Notes under the pieces: generated by a model
What the model was told of the DNA's origin: nothing
The model's input: only the letters and a program-made list of their open reading frames with translations
Database searches by the model: none
Program-made: the position numbers and the translations under genes
Shown: in pieces, positions 33,176 through 42,518 of the stretch
Layout of the letters: each line of letters opens with the position of its first letter
How positions within the stretch are numbered: position 1 is the first letter of the stretch
From: CAZEQJ01 sp964514385
GTDB lineage: Bacteria; Bacteroidota; Bacteroidia; Cytophagales; Cyclobacteriaceae
Direction: 5' to 3'
Length of the DNA stretch: 64,000 nt
NCBI GenBank assembly: GCA_964514385.1
Contig: CAZEQJ010000001.1
Span: 1 to 64,000, forward strand

Positions 33176-33183
33176 CAAATATA
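33176..33183 (-). promoter_or_regulatory. -7 promoter element of the HYC-HMA-TonB operon
   Basis: TATATTTG on the minus strand, an exact TAnnTTTG, with a T-run (33203-33210) at about the -33 position. It lies 13 bases before the ATG at 33162 and decides that start. Confidence 0.5.
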
Positions 33184-33202
33184 CGATCTCATCGGCTATT
33201 TG

Positions 33203-33240
33203 TTAAAAAAAAGAGAACCCAAAGTAGTTGGGTTCTCTTT
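33203..33240 (-). terminator. Rho-independent terminator of the alaS-gatB-TlpA operon
   Basis: Perfect 13-base stem AAAGAGAACCCAA (33210-33222) / TTGGGTTCTCTTT (33228-33240), loop of 5. Read leftward it runs into eight T residues. It lies about 75 bases past the TlpA-like gene stop. Confidence 0.88.
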
Positions 33241-33314
33241 ACCAACCTCATTTATACCTGTAAATGAAATGATCCTCGGACTAAAGACCCGTGGTCAGTT
33301 CAAAAAGTTGTAAT

Positions 33315-34403
33315 CTAATTATAAATTTCTTCCAGCTTTGCTTCCAGGCGTTGCCCCCTGAGGTTTTTGGCGACCACTATACCTGACGGGTCTACCAGTA
33401 CTGAATGTGGGATTGCACGGATATTATATTTTTCCACAACAACCGAATTGAAGTAATTCAGGTCGGATACTTGTTTCCATACCAAACCATCTTCTTGTAT
33501 TGCATCGGTCCAGTCCTCATAGGTACGATCCAGCGACACGCCGAGTATTTCAAATCCCTGAGGGTTATACTTTTGGTAATTTCGAACAAGGTTAGGGTTT
33601 TCGCGACGGCATGGGCCACACCAGCCTGCCCAGAAATCTACCAATACATAACCTCCACGATACTCTGACAATCTCACCGTATCGCCCTGAGGTGTAGGAA
33701 GGGCAATTTCCGGCGCCGGGCTTCCTATTGCAGCAGCGCGCTGCATTTCAAGTTCGGTCTGAAGCTGTGTCACGTCCTTGTTATCCGGATATTTTTGTTT
33801 CAACTCGTTGAGCAGGCTATCTGCAAAGGCAAATTCATCTTCAATATTCATGAGTCGCAGGCCGTAGACCATTGGAATCTGAAGTTCAGCATCACGAAGC
33901 AGTACTTTCGCCTCTGCAGAAAAATCGCGCTGCATTGCCATTGCCAGATTTTGTAAGGAATCGATCATCTCCCTGTTTTGCCTGTTATTCAGGAAAACAG
34001 AATTCAACTCATTGAATCTGGCTTCAAATGCGGCATTAAGTTTATTAATTTCATTCATCAGGGACAGCTCTTCCGCACCGGTGAACAATACCGGCTCATC
34101 TGCTTTGCCCGGTATTTCTATGCTGAACGACTGGTCTACGCCAATGAATACAGGCACACCTTCCACGTTATTGATACTCAGAAAGTAGAATCCGGGATCC
34201 AGCTTTTCTTTCAATTCAAGAGAGAACGACCCATCTTCTTCTAGGGAGTCAGACACGATAGGGATAAACTCATTTACGCCAATTTCGCCCAGCTGAACCA
34301 TACCAGAGCTCTGTGACGCCACCACTCCGGTTATCACATTTTCTTCTGCAGAATTGCAGGCATACAATATGCTAAAAAGGGTAATCAATGCAATTATTCT
34401 CAT
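33315..34403 (-). CDS. TlpA-like thioredoxin-fold lipoprotein
   Basis: A 362-residue lipoprotein: signal with lipobox LYAC (Cys16), an N-terminal DUF4369-like beta domain (about 22-110), a helical linker, then an AhpC/TSA-thioredoxin domain with WCGPC (Cys262, Cys265) after VLVDFWAG. This is the usual build of Bacteroidota periplasmic thiol:disulfide oxidoreductases, which reduce or isomerise disulfides on envelope proteins. It overlaps gatB by 4 bases (ATGA), so it is the last gene of the alaS-gatB-TlpA operon; no functional tie to tRNA charging is obvious. Confidence 0.9.
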   Translation of the reverse strand: MRIIALITLFSILYACNSAEENVITGVVASQSSGMVQLGEIGVNEFIPIVSDSLEEDGSFSLELKEKLDPGFYFLSINNVEGVPVFIGVDQSFSIEIPGKADEPVLFTGAEELSLMNEINKLNAAFEARFNELNSVFLNNRQNREMIDSLQNLAMAMQRDFSAEAKVLLRDAELQIPMVYGLRLMNIEDEFAFADSLLNELKQKYPDNKDVTQLQTELEMQRAAAIGSPAPEIALPTPQGDTVRLSEYRGGYVLVDFWAGWCGPCRRENPNLVRNYQKYNPQGFEILGVSLDRTYEDWTDAIQEDGLVWKQVSDLNYFNSVVVEKYNIRAIPHSVLVDPSGIVVAKNLRGQRLEAKLEEIYN

Positions 34404-35857
34404 GCGTTCAGTTTTTGATTTAAAAGTTTATTCGCGACTTTAGGATCTGCCTTTCCCTTACTTCTTTTCATTACTTCGCCCATAAACATGCCAAGCAGTC
34501 CTTTTTTACCCTGCCGGTATTCTTCCACTTTTTCGGGGAAGGAAGCCAGCACCTCGTCGATTACAGGCTCTATAGCTGAAGTGTCACTTTCCTGAATAAG
34601 GTTGAGGCGAGTTGCCAATGCTTCGACATCTTCTTGCGGGGCCTTAACCAACGCGGGAAAGAGTTTCTGGCTTGCCACGCTGAAGTTGATCTTACCCTCA
34701 TCTACCAGTGCAATTATGGCGGCTAAGGATGAGGCCTGAAGTGGAAAATCATCGATATGCAGGGTAAGCTCATTCAGATAAGATTTTACCGGGCCCATCA
34801 CCCAGTTGGAGGCAGCCTTATAATTGGACGTGTGCTGGCATAAGGCTTCAAAGTAAAGTGCGATTTCCTTACTATCTATCAGCACGTTCACGTCATATTC
34901 CGGCAGCCTATACCGGCTGGTGAATTTTTCATAGAGCTCTTCAGGAAGTGGCGGCATATTTTGCTTTACTTCCTCCAGCCATTGATCATCAACGATCATA
35001 GGGCTCAGGTCAGGCTCCGGAAAATAGCGGTAGTCATTGAGATCTTCCTTGGTGCGCATGCTATGTGTAAGCCCAGTGACAGCATCGAAGGTTCTTGTTT
35101 CAGAGACGATCATTTTGCCGGCCTCTACCATTTCTATCTGACGGTCCACCTCATACTCGATTGCGCGCTGCACGTTGCGGAAGGAGTTCATATTCTTCAC
35201 CTCCACCTTATTTCCGAAAGTATTTGCTCCTTTGAGCATTACTGACACGTTTGCGTCGCATCGTAGTGAGCCTTCCTCCATATTTCCGTCGCATATTTCA
35301 AGATACCTCACCAGCCGGCGTATTTCCTGGAGGTAAACATAGGCCTCTTCCGATGAGCGGATATCAGGCTCGGATACTATTTCTATAAGCGGTACGCCTG
35401 CCCTGTTAAAATCTACTATAGTATCCTCCTCGCCTTCGATATGGATAGATTTGCCGGCATCCTCCTCGATATGAATCTTTGTGACGCCTATATGACGGGT
35501 AGATCCGTCCTTAAGTCTGATTTTTACACTTCCTCCCACGCAAAGGGGTGTTTTATCCTGTGTAATCTGATAGCCTTTTGGCAGGTCGGGATAAAAATAG
35601 TTTTTCCTGTCAAAGATATTTTCCCGGGTTATGGTGCTCCCAACAGCCAGTCCCATTTTCATGGCATATGATACAACCTCACGATTAAGCCGAGGCATGG
35701 TCCCCGGGTGCCCAAGTGTGATAACCGATATTTGTGAATTGGGAAGGCTGCCATATTCTGTACTGTCTGCAGCATATATCTTCGTCTTTGTAAGCAGCTG
35801 CGCATGTACTTCAAGCCCGATTACAACCTGATATTTATCCCTTATTGCCTTTTCCAT
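34400..35857 (-). CDS. gatB: Asp/Glu-tRNA amidotransferase subunit B
   Basis: A 485-residue GatB. The N-terminus YQVVIGLEVHAQLLTKTKI, the block FDRKNYFYPDLPKGYQITQ and EEGSLRCDANVSV are diagnostic. The C-terminal YqeY-like helical domain ends in K-A-D-P-K-V-A-N-K-L-L. With GatA and GatC, encoded elsewhere, it converts Glu-tRNA-Gln and/or Asp-tRNA-Asn to the amide form. It shares one base with the alaS stop (TAATG) and 4 bases with the TlpA gene. Confidence 0.97.
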   Translation of the reverse strand: MEKAIRDKYQVVIGLEVHAQLLTKTKIYAADSTEYGSLPNSQISVITLGHPGTMPRLNREVVSYAMKMGLAVGSTITRENIFDRKNYFYPDLPKGYQITQDKTPLCVGGSVKIRLKDGSTRHIGVTKIHIEEDAGKSIHIEGEEDTIVDFNRAGVPLIEIVSEPDIRSSEEAYVYLQEIRRLVRYLEICDGNMEEGSLRCDANVSVMLKGANTFGNKVEVKNMNSFRNVQRAIEYEVDRQIEMVEAGKMIVSETRTFDAVTGLTHSMRTKEDLNDYRYFPEPDLSPMIVDDQWLEEVKQNMPPLPEELYEKFTSRYRLPEYDVNVLIDSKEIALYFEALCQHTSNYKAASNWVMGPVKSYLNELTLHIDDFPLQASSLAAIIALVDEGKINFSVASQKLFPALVKAPQEDVEALATRLNLIQESDTSAIEPVIDEVLASFPEKVEEYRQGKKGLLGMFMGEVMKRSKGKADPKVANKLLNQKLNA

Positions 35858-38466
35858 TATACTTTCTCCTTTAGGCTATTTTCAATAGATTTCAAGGCTT
35901 CTTCTATCCCCTCGCTGTCCTTACCTCCTGCCGTAGCATAGAAGGGCTGACCTCCACCTCCGCCTTGGATTGCTTTTGCTGCATTTCTTACGATATCCGA
36001 TGCATTCAACCCCTTTTCCAGAAGTGATTCATTCATGATTACGGTAAGCAGTGGCTTGTCGTTGACTACTGAAGCTATACCCAAAAATAGATTATCGACT
36101 TCGTTCTTCAACTCAAATGCAGCCTTTTTAATGCTATCAGCATTGGGGAAGTCGGCACGCGTTATAAGATAGTGGATATCCCCTGATTTTTTTACAGCTT
36201 TTTTGAGGGTGGCTTTGATATTTTCAGCCTGCTGAATTTCGAATTTCTCTATTTCTTTTTGCAGCCGGTTTTTTTCATCTACCAGCGATAAAATGGCTTT
36301 AGTTATATCCTTGGGAGATTTCAGGATGTCCTTAATCTCGCGGATGAGGCGGTCCTGATCATATACTGCCTCTTCCGCCTTTTCTGATGTAATGGCCTCA
36401 ATTCTCCTGACACCAGCTGAAATAGAGCTCTCGCTGATGATTTTGAAGAATCCGATCTCCCCCGTGGCGCCAACATGAGTACCTCCGCACAATTCGACTG
36501 AAAAATCCTGGTCAAAGGTGATTAAACGGACGAAATCACCATATTTCTCACCAAATAGGGCCATTGCTCCCATATTTTTCGCCTCCGCTATCGGAATATT
36601 CCGTTTTTCATCACGGTGAATATTCTGCCGAATGCGTTCGTTTACAATATGCTCTACCCTTAATATCTCTTCTTCTGTCATTTTGCTGAAGTGGCTGAAA
36701 TCAAACCTCAGCATATCGGGTGCAACGAGGGAGCCGCGTTGTTCCACATGCTGGCCCAGCACTTCACGCAATGCAGCATGCAGGAGATGCGTTGCACTAT
36801 GGTTTGCCGCTGCCAAAGTCCTTAAATGAGTATCAACCCTGGCTTCAAAAGTCTGATCCGTTTCGTCAGGCAGCTTATCCACGAGGTGTACAATTAGTTC
36901 ATTTTCCTTAATGGTGTCAAGCACCTTCAACGTTTCAGACTCACCGGCAAGCACGCCTTTATCACCTACCTGCCCGCCCGAAGCAGCATAGAACGGTGTC
37001 TTATCGAGTACCACCTGAAAAACAGCCTTCTTTTTATCTCTGACCTCACGGTATCGTATAATTCTGGCAGGTGCCTGAAGATGGTCATAGCCAAGAAATT
37101 CAGTATCCGTATCCTCAAGTATTACCCAGTCGCCTTTTTCAACTTCTGCTGCAGCCCTGGAACGGCTTTTTTGAGCCTTCATCTCGATGGTGAAACCTTC
37201 ATGATCGACGGCGATGCCTTGTTCTGCCGCAATCAGCTGAGTCAGGTCAAGGGGAAACCCATAGGTATCGTATAATTCAAATGCTTCTTTTCCTGATATT
37301 TTACCTGACTCCCTGAAATTCTCCAGGCGTTTCAACCCATTTTCCAGTGTGCGTAGGAAAGCAATTTCCTCTTCAAGTATTGCTTTGCGGATGAATTCTT
37401 TTTGTTTACGAAGTTCAGGAAAAAACTCTCCCATCTGCTGGTCAAGTATTTCCACCATCTCGTTCAGAAAAGGTTCCTTGATCTCCAGTGTACTAAAACC
37501 GTACCTCACGGCACGTCTTAATATTCTCCTTATAACATACCCTGCTTTATTATTGGATGGAAGCTGCCCGTCAGCAATGGCAAATACGATTGCCCTGATA
37601 TGGTCTGCAACTACGCGAATGGCTATATCGACGGGCTCATGCTCACCATATTTTTTAGCCGAACGCGACTCAACAAATGATATCAGTGGAGTGAAGATAT
37701 CCGTATCGTAGTTGGATGTTTTCTTCTGGATGGCCATGGCCAGACGTTCGAAGCCCATACCCGTATCCACGTGGCGGGCAGGCAGCTGTTCCAGCTTACC
37801 GCTAGCCAGCCTGTTATATTGTATAAATACAAGGTTCCAGATTTCAATTACCAAGGGATGATCCTGATTGACCAGGTTGCGCCCCGGCATATTTTTGATT
37901 TCATCATCGGTTCGCAGGTCAATATGCACTTCTGAGCAAGGTCCACAGGGACCTGTATCCCCCATTTCCCAGAAATTATCCTTTTTACCTGCCATTAATA
38001 TCCTATCTTCCGGAAGATGCTTTTTCCATAATTCAAATGCTTCGTTATCCTGGCTTAGACCATCATTGTCATCACCTTCAAAGACGGTAGCATACATCCT
38101 GTCAGCAGGAAGGCCATATACCTCACTCAGCAGTTCCCATGCCCAGTCGATCGCTTCCTTTTTGAAATAGTCGCCAAATGACCAGTTGCCGAGCATTTCA
38201 AACATAGTATGGTGATAGGTGTCTTTTCCTACATCCTCCAGGTCGTTGTGCTTACCTGAAACGCGCAGACATTTCTGGGTATCCGCTATACGTGTGCTGG
38301 CTGCCTTTTTGGTTCCGAGGAAGTAGTCTTTAAACTGGTTCATCCCCGCGTTGGTAAACATCAGGGTGGGATCATCCTTGAGTACAAGCGGAGCAGAGGG
38401 AACAATTTTATGGCCCTTGTTTTCAAAAAAATCCAGAAATTTCTGTCGTATATCAGGAGATTTCAT
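35857..38466 (-). CDS. alaS: Alanyl-tRNA synthetase
   Basis: An 869-residue class II synthetase of normal length. It shows MFTNAGMNQFKDYFLG in the catalytic core, an editing domain with NHSATHLLHAALREVLG and the C-x-x-x-H partner in VELCGGTHVGATG, and a C-terminal DHHA1/C-Ala domain ending with the Gly-rich QGGGGGQPFYATAGG. It charges tRNA-Ala and clears Ser/Gly mischarging. First gene of the alaS-gatB-TlpA operon; its promoter overlaps that of the divergent M23 peptidase gene. Confidence 0.97.
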   Translation of the reverse strand: MKSPDIRQKFLDFFENKGHKIVPSAPLVLKDDPTLMFTNAGMNQFKDYFLGTKKAASTRIADTQKCLRVSGKHNDLEDVGKDTYHHTMFEMLGNWSFGDYFKKEAIDWAWELLSEVYGLPADRMYATVFEGDDNDGLSQDNEAFELWKKHLPEDRILMAGKKDNFWEMGDTGPCGPCSEVHIDLRTDDEIKNMPGRNLVNQDHPLVIEIWNLVFIQYNRLASGKLEQLPARHVDTGMGFERLAMAIQKKTSNYDTDIFTPLISFVESRSAKKYGEHEPVDIAIRVVADHIRAIVFAIADGQLPSNNKAGYVIRRILRRAVRYGFSTLEIKEPFLNEMVEILDQQMGEFFPELRKQKEFIRKAILEEEIAFLRTLENGLKRLENFRESGKISGKEAFELYDTYGFPLDLTQLIAAEQGIAVDHEGFTIEMKAQKSRSRAAAEVEKGDWVILEDTDTEFLGYDHLQAPARIIRYREVRDKKKAVFQVVLDKTPFYAASGGQVGDKGVLAGESETLKVLDTIKENELIVHLVDKLPDETDQTFEARVDTHLRTLAAANHSATHLLHAALREVLGQHVEQRGSLVAPDMLRFDFSHFSKMTEEEILRVEHIVNERIRQNIHRDEKRNIPIAEAKNMGAMALFGEKYGDFVRLITFDQDFSVELCGGTHVGATGEIGFFKIISESSISAGVRRIEAITSEKAEEAVYDQDRLIREIKDILKSPKDITKAILSLVDEKNRLQKEIEKFEIQQAENIKATLKKAVKKSGDIHYLITRADFPNADSIKKAAFELKNEVDNLFLGIASVVNDKPLLTVIMNESLLEKGLNASDIVRNAAKAIQGGGGGQPFYATAGGKDSEGIEEALKSIENSLKEKV

Positions 38467-38511
38467 TTTCTTCCTTGGATTTTATTAAGTTTTTTATAAT
38501 AAAATATATTA

Positions 38512-38550
38512 ATTAGCTTTGCATCCAGATTTTAAACGGGCAAAGCTAAT
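38512..38550. promoter_or_regulatory. Overlapping divergent promoters in a palindrome (alaS / M23 peptidase)
   Basis: ATTAGCTTTGC (38512-38522) and GCAAAGCTAAT (38540-38550) are perfect 11-base arms. Each arm contains TAGCTTTG, an exact -7 element, facing inward: 38514-38521 reads rightward to the M23 peptidase (ATG 38567) and 38548-38541 reads leftward to alaS (ATG 38466). The two predicted start sites would lie within the 17-base spacer. Confidence 0.6.
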
Positions 38551-38566
38551 AATTTAGCACTAACTG

Positions 38567-39544
38567 ATGGCAAGAATTAAATATTATTACGATACAGAAT
38601 CATGCAAGTATGAAAGAATCCGGGTGAGTGGATGGGATATTTTCCTGAACCTCATGGGATTCATCGCCCTTGCGCTGACACTGTCTGTCGGTATACTTAT
38701 TATATATTCACAAAACTTTGACTCGCCAAAGGAAGCATTATTAAAGAAGGAAAATGAGGAGTTGCGGTTTCATTATGAAATCCTATCAAAAGAGTTTGAA
38801 AAAACTTCTGATATGCTTGCTGTACTTCAGGAACGTGATGATGATATATACCGCACCATATATGAAACTGATCCGCTTCCTGCCTCCATCCGAAATGCCG
38901 GTGTCGGTGGCGTAGACCGCTACAAAGATTTGATTGAGCAAAACCTGCAGCGTGAAGAAATGATCGTGGAGATGTATCGTGAGCTGGATGAACTCAAGAA
39001 AAAAATGTACATCCAGACTAAGTCTTACGATGAAATACTGGAGCTGGCCAAAAATAATGCAGAGATGATGGCAGGTATACCTGCAATACAGCCTATCAAG
39101 GATAATGAGATGAAGAAATTTTCTTCAGGTTTTGGTTTGCGCCTTCATCCTATCCTGAAAGTATGGCGTCCTCACAATGGGGTGGATTATTCTGCCGATA
39201 TCGGTACTCCGGTCTATGCTACGGGAGATGGTGAAGTTATTTATGCAAAAAATTCATTCAGCCCGAGTGGTAAGATGGTGAAAATCGACCATGGATATGA
39301 TTATCAGACCTATTATCTTCATTTACATGATTTTAATGTCAAGATTGGCCAGAAGGTGAAGCGGGGTGACATCATTGGGTACGTAGGTGAATCCGGCAGG
39401 GTAACTGCTCCTCACCTGCACTATGAGATTCATTATAAGGGCAAGCCGATAAACCCTGTGCATTATTATTATCAGGATCTGTCAGAAGAGGAATACGAAA
39501 AGCTTCTTGAGATATCCTCTCAGGAAAACCAATCACTCGGTTAA
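38567..39544 (+). CDS. M23-family peptidoglycan endopeptidase, membrane anchored
   Basis: A 325-residue protein: a short cytoplasmic N-terminus, one membrane segment at about 22-48 (W-D-I-F-L-N-L-M-G-F onward), a coiled coil (about 60-170), then an M23/LytM domain. The LytM zinc motifs are H-x(3)-D in RPHNGVDYSA and H-x-H in APHLHYEIH. It should cleave peptide cross-links of the cell wall from the periplasmic side; LytM proteins with coiled coils can also be activators of amidases. First gene of the M23-CapA-MerR-dprA run. Confidence 0.92.
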   Translation: MARIKYYYDTESCKYERIRVSGWDIFLNLMGFIALALTLSVGILIIYSQNFDSPKEALLKKENEELRFHYEILSKEFEKTSDMLAVLQERDDDIYRTIYETDPLPASIRNAGVGGVDRYKDLIEQNLQREEMIVEMYRELDELKKKMYIQTKSYDEILELAKNNAEMMAGIPAIQPIKDNEMKKFSSGFGLRLHPILKVWRPHNGVDYSADIGTPVYATGDGEVIYAKNSFSPSGKMVKIDHGYDYQTYYLHLHDFNVKIGQKVKRGDIIGYVGESGRVTAPHLHYEIHYKGKPINPVHYYYQDLSEEEYEKLLEISSQENQSLG

Positions 39545-40687
39545 TTGAAAACGATATCGGTTAAGGTACTGGTCCTGCTGCTTCTTGCGGCAGGACTTTT
39601 TTCATGCCGGAGTGCCCGTATGTATCCTGTACAGCGGTTGCCTTTGCAAAAATTATCGTTGGAGCCGGTTCAGCACCCTATTACCTACGTTGACATCAGG
39701 ATTGAGGATCCGCTGATTATCACGGGTGTTGGTGATATCATGCTGGGTACATATTTTCCTAACACAAGCTATCTGCCACCTGACAGTGGGCGGGGCCTGC
39801 TTGACCCAGTAGCCGGAATATTATTGTCCAGCGATGTAACTTTTGGTAATCTGGAAGGGGTAATCTTTGATGGCGAGGGCACACCAAAATCATGTTCAGA
39901 TCCTTCTATATGTTACCTTTTCAAATCGCCAGAGTATATGGCCACTCATCTCGCTGATGCAGGGTTTGATATGATGAGCCTGGCTAATAATCATGCAGGT
40001 GATTTTGGAAATGAAGGAAGAGCAGGGACACAGCGGGCGCTTGCCAGGCATGGGATTGCATATGCCGGACTTCTTGATACTACCTATACGGTTATCCGGC
40101 GTAAGGGTCGGACCATCGGCATGGTGGCATTCTCACCCAATACCGGTACCGTTTCTATTCATGATTACGATGCAGCCTTTTCGCTGATTTCAAAGGTAGA
40201 TACATTATGTGACGTGCTCATTGTAAGCTTCCACGGTGGTGCTGAAGGTGCTGATAATCAACATATTCCAAGACAAACAGAGTATTATTATGGCGAAAAC
40301 CGCGGTAATGTTTACGAATTTGCACATAAAGCCATTGATCACGGGGCAGATGTCGTTTTCGGCCACGGGCCACATGTAAGCAGAGCGATCGAAGTATATC
40401 AAAACCGTTTTATTGCATACAGTTTAGGAAATTTCTGCACTTACGGACGGTTCAACCTTCGAGGTGAAGCCGGTGTAGCCCCTATCATACAGGTTAAAAC
40501 CAGTCCGCAGGGCATATTTCTGGAAGGGCAGATCTATCCTATAAAGCAACCCGGCCCTGGTGGGCCTGTTCCTGACCAGGATATGAGGGCAGTAAATATC
40601 ATTCGCAGTCTCACCGAAAAAGACTTCCCTGAGGGTGATCTTTATATTGAGGAAACAGGAAAAATTATGTATCTTTGGGGAAAGTAA
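39545..40687 (+). CDS. CapA-family lipoprotein (PGA_cap metallophosphatase fold)
   Basis: A 380-residue lipoprotein starting at TTG 39545, directly after the TAA of the M23 gene. The TTG is supported because it gives a complete lipoprotein signal (MKTISVKVLVLLLLAAGLFSC, lipobox LFSC). The CapA fold shows GVGDIMLGTYFP, TFGNLEGVI, SLANNHAGDFGNEG, VSFHGGAEG and VFGHGPHVSRAIE with D-x-x and H-x-H metal residues. Founding members aid poly-gamma-glutamate capsule anchoring or export; most bacterial homologues are of unknown substrate. No poly-glutamate synthesis genes are nearby, so a capsule role is not supported. Confidence 0.85.
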   Translation: MKTISVKVLVLLLLAAGLFSCRSARMYPVQRLPLQKLSLEPVQHPITYVDIRIEDPLIITGVGDIMLGTYFPNTSYLPPDSGRGLLDPVAGILLSSDVTFGNLEGVIFDGEGTPKSCSDPSICYLFKSPEYMATHLADAGFDMMSLANNHAGDFGNEGRAGTQRALARHGIAYAGLLDTTYTVIRRKGRTIGMVAFSPNTGTVSIHDYDAAFSLISKVDTLCDVLIVSFHGGAEGADNQHIPRQTEYYYGENRGNVYEFAHKAIDHGADVVFGHGPHVSRAIEVYQNRFIAYSLGNFCTYGRFNLRGEAGVAPIIQVKTSPQGIFLEGQIYPIKQPGPGGPVPDQDMRAVNIIRSLTEKDFPEGDLYIEETGKIMYLWGK

Positions 40688-40692
40688 TAGAA

Positions 40693-41037
40693 GTGCCCTA
40701 CAAGGAAAAAGTCATAGAGAAAAAGTATTATACCATCGGTGAGGTTGCCTCATTGTTTGGTGTTGCTACTTCTTTAATACGCTTCTGGGAGAGTGAATTT
40801 GACACGATTAAACCCAAAAAAAACCGCAAGGGTAATCGCCAGTTCACCAAAGAGGATATCGAAAGCCTGAAGACAATTTACCACCTTGTGAAAGAAAGGG
40901 GCTTCACATTACAGGGAGCAAAGGATATGCTGAAACATAACGAGGAAGATATCCACAACAAGCTCGAGGCGATCGAACGCCTTAAAGAAATTCGATCTTT
41001 CCTTACCGAATTAAAGGAAAGCCTTCCCCCGGCTTAA
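40693..41037 (+). CDS. MerR-family transcriptional regulator
   Basis: A 114-residue regulator. The winged-helix MerR domain is Y-Y-T-I-G-E-V-A-S-L-F-G-V, then LIRFWESEFDTIKPKKNRKG and Q-F-T-K-E-D-I; a C-terminal dimer helix follows. The usual metal or drug-binding C-terminal domain is absent. The GTG at 40693 gives the N-terminus VPYKEKVIEKKYY seen in relatives; a TTG at 40675 would add six residues and overlap the CapA gene by 13 bases. Targets unknown. Confidence 0.88.
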   Translation: MPYKEKVIEKKYYTIGEVASLFGVATSLIRFWESEFDTIKPKKNRKGNRQFTKEDIESLKTIYHLVKERGFTLQGAKDMLKHNEEDIHNKLEAIERLKEIRSFLTELKESLPPA

Positions 41038-41044
41038 TATTAAA

Positions 41045-42148
41045 TTGAACCACACAGAAAGAATTAAACTGCTGGCCGTTTCCAAGATACCCGGCATTGG
41101 AAACCTAGGCCTGAAACGCCTTTTAACCCACCTTACCCTCGATGAGTTGTTTAGTTTATCGAAAGCCCGTCTACGCAGGGTGCCAGGTATAGGTGAGCGG
41201 CTGATAGCTCAATTCAAGCCACATGAATTCCTTGTTGAAGCTGAAATAGAATACGAAAATGCCCTGAATAATGGTGCTGATATCCTGTTTTTTACCGACA
41301 AGGATTATCCTGACCGGCTGCGGCATATTCATGATGCTCCGTTTGTGCTTTACAAAAAAGGTAAAGGTACTCTCAATCACACACGGACAATCGGTGTAGT
41401 CGGCACACGGCAAGCGACCATCTATGGTAAGGCGGTAGTAGAGGAAATTGTTCGGTCTGCGGCGCGTTACCATTGCCAGGTAATCAGCGGACTTGCCTAT
41501 GGTATCGACATAGCGGCTCACCGCCAGGCACTGGAAACAGACTGCTCTACAGTTGCCGTTATGGGTAGTGGGGTGGATATCATATATCCTGCTGCACACC
41601 GGTCAACTGCTCATCAGCTACAAGAGCAGGGAGCTGTTATTTCTGAGCTACCTGTAGGCACCAAACCCGATGCATTTAATTTCCCTATGCGCAACAGGAT
41701 CATTGCGGCCCTATCGGACGCATTAATTGTGGTAGAAGCAGCAAAAAAAGGTGGTGCTCTTATCACAGCAAATATTGCACATAGCTACAACAAGGAGGTA
41801 TTTGCAGTACCCGGTAATCTTAGTCAGCCCTATTCTTATGGATGTAATCACCTGATACGACAAATGAAAGCCAGTATTTACACTGATTTTGAGGTTGTAG
41901 CTGAGGCGCTCGGCTGGAATGCCTTCGACCGAAGAAAACAACAGGTCGAAAAATATGATATATCATCTTTCGACCAGACTACTAAAAAGATCATAGAGGT
42001 GCTTACAAATGATATGGATGTTCACCTGGATGATATTTCATGGAAGGTGGGTATGCCCCCTAATCAGGTTGCAGGTAAGCTCCTTGAGCTTGAAATGAGT
42101 AAGCTCGTAAAGCCTATGCCCGGCAACAGATACAGGATCACTGCCTGA
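41045..42148 (+). CDS. dprA: DNA-processing protein DprA
   Basis: A 367-residue DprA/Smf starting at TTG 41045. An N-terminal helix-hairpin-helix part (KIPGIGNLGLKRLL) precedes the Rossmann domain: IGVVGTRQATIYG, SGLAYGIDIAAHRQAL, VMGSGVDIIYPAAH, FPMRNRIIAALSDALIVVEA, K-G-G-A-L-I-T-A and FAVPGNLSQPYS. A winged-helix domain closes the C-terminus. It loads RecA on incoming single-stranded DNA during transformation. Convergent with hisI, with an 11-base overlap of stop regions. Confidence 0.95.
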   Translation: MNHTERIKLLAVSKIPGIGNLGLKRLLTHLTLDELFSLSKARLRRVPGIGERLIAQFKPHEFLVEAEIEYENALNNGADILFFTDKDYPDRLRHIHDAPFVLYKKGKGTLNHTRTIGVVGTRQATIYGKAVVEEIVRSAARYHCQVISGLAYGIDIAAHRQALETDCSTVAVMGSGVDIIYPAAHRSTAHQLQEQGAVISELPVGTKPDAFNFPMRNRIIAALSDALIVVEAAKKGGALITANIAHSYNKEVFAVPGNLSQPYSYGCNHLIRQMKASIYTDFEVVAEALGWNAFDRRKQQVEKYDISSFDQTTKKIIEVLTNDMDVHLDDISWKVGMPPNQVAGKLLELEMSKLVKPMPGNRYRITA

Positions 42149-42518
42149 GTTTACCATCTTCATATACCCGATAAAAACAGCTATGACGGTGTTTACCCGT
42201 GACCGGGTCCGTTGTATGACAGGCCCCCTCTCCTATCATCTCTACCTCATACCACAGTGCATCCTGGTCACAATCCACTTTGATTGCATTTATCTTCAGA
42301 AGGTCACCGGAAGTCTCCCCCTTTTTCCATATCATTTGCCGGGAGGTTGAGTAAAAATGTGCAAAGCCCGTCTTCAGGGTAAGATTAAATGCCTCTTTAT
42401 TGGTATATGCAAGCATCAGGGGTTTTAATGTGGCTATATCTGTGACAATCACAGGCACAGTACCGCCTCTTTTCTTAAACTGGATTTTTAGTTCATCGCC
42501 TTCTTCAAGCTTATTCAT
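42138..42518 (-). CDS. hisI: Phosphoribosyl-AMP cyclohydrolase
   Basis: A 126-residue stand-alone PRA-CH. Family motifs are MLAYTNKEAF, TSRQMIWKKGETSGD, VDCDQDALW and HTTDPVTGKHRHSCFYR, with the zinc Cys and Asp residues in place. It opens the purine ring of phosphoribosyl-AMP, the third step of histidine synthesis. Most Bacteroidota encode it fused to HisE; here HisE is absent, and no other his gene is nearby. The ATG at 42518 overlaps the yidD end by 8 bases, so it is translated as the third gene of cysS-yidD-hisI. Confidence 0.9.
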   Translation of the reverse strand: MNKLEEGDELKIQFKKRGGTVPVIVTDIATLKPLMLAYTNKEAFNLTLKTGFAHFYSTSRQMIWKKGETSGDLLKINAIKVDCDQDALWYEVEMIGEGACHTTDPVTGKHRHSCFYRVYEDGKLRQ

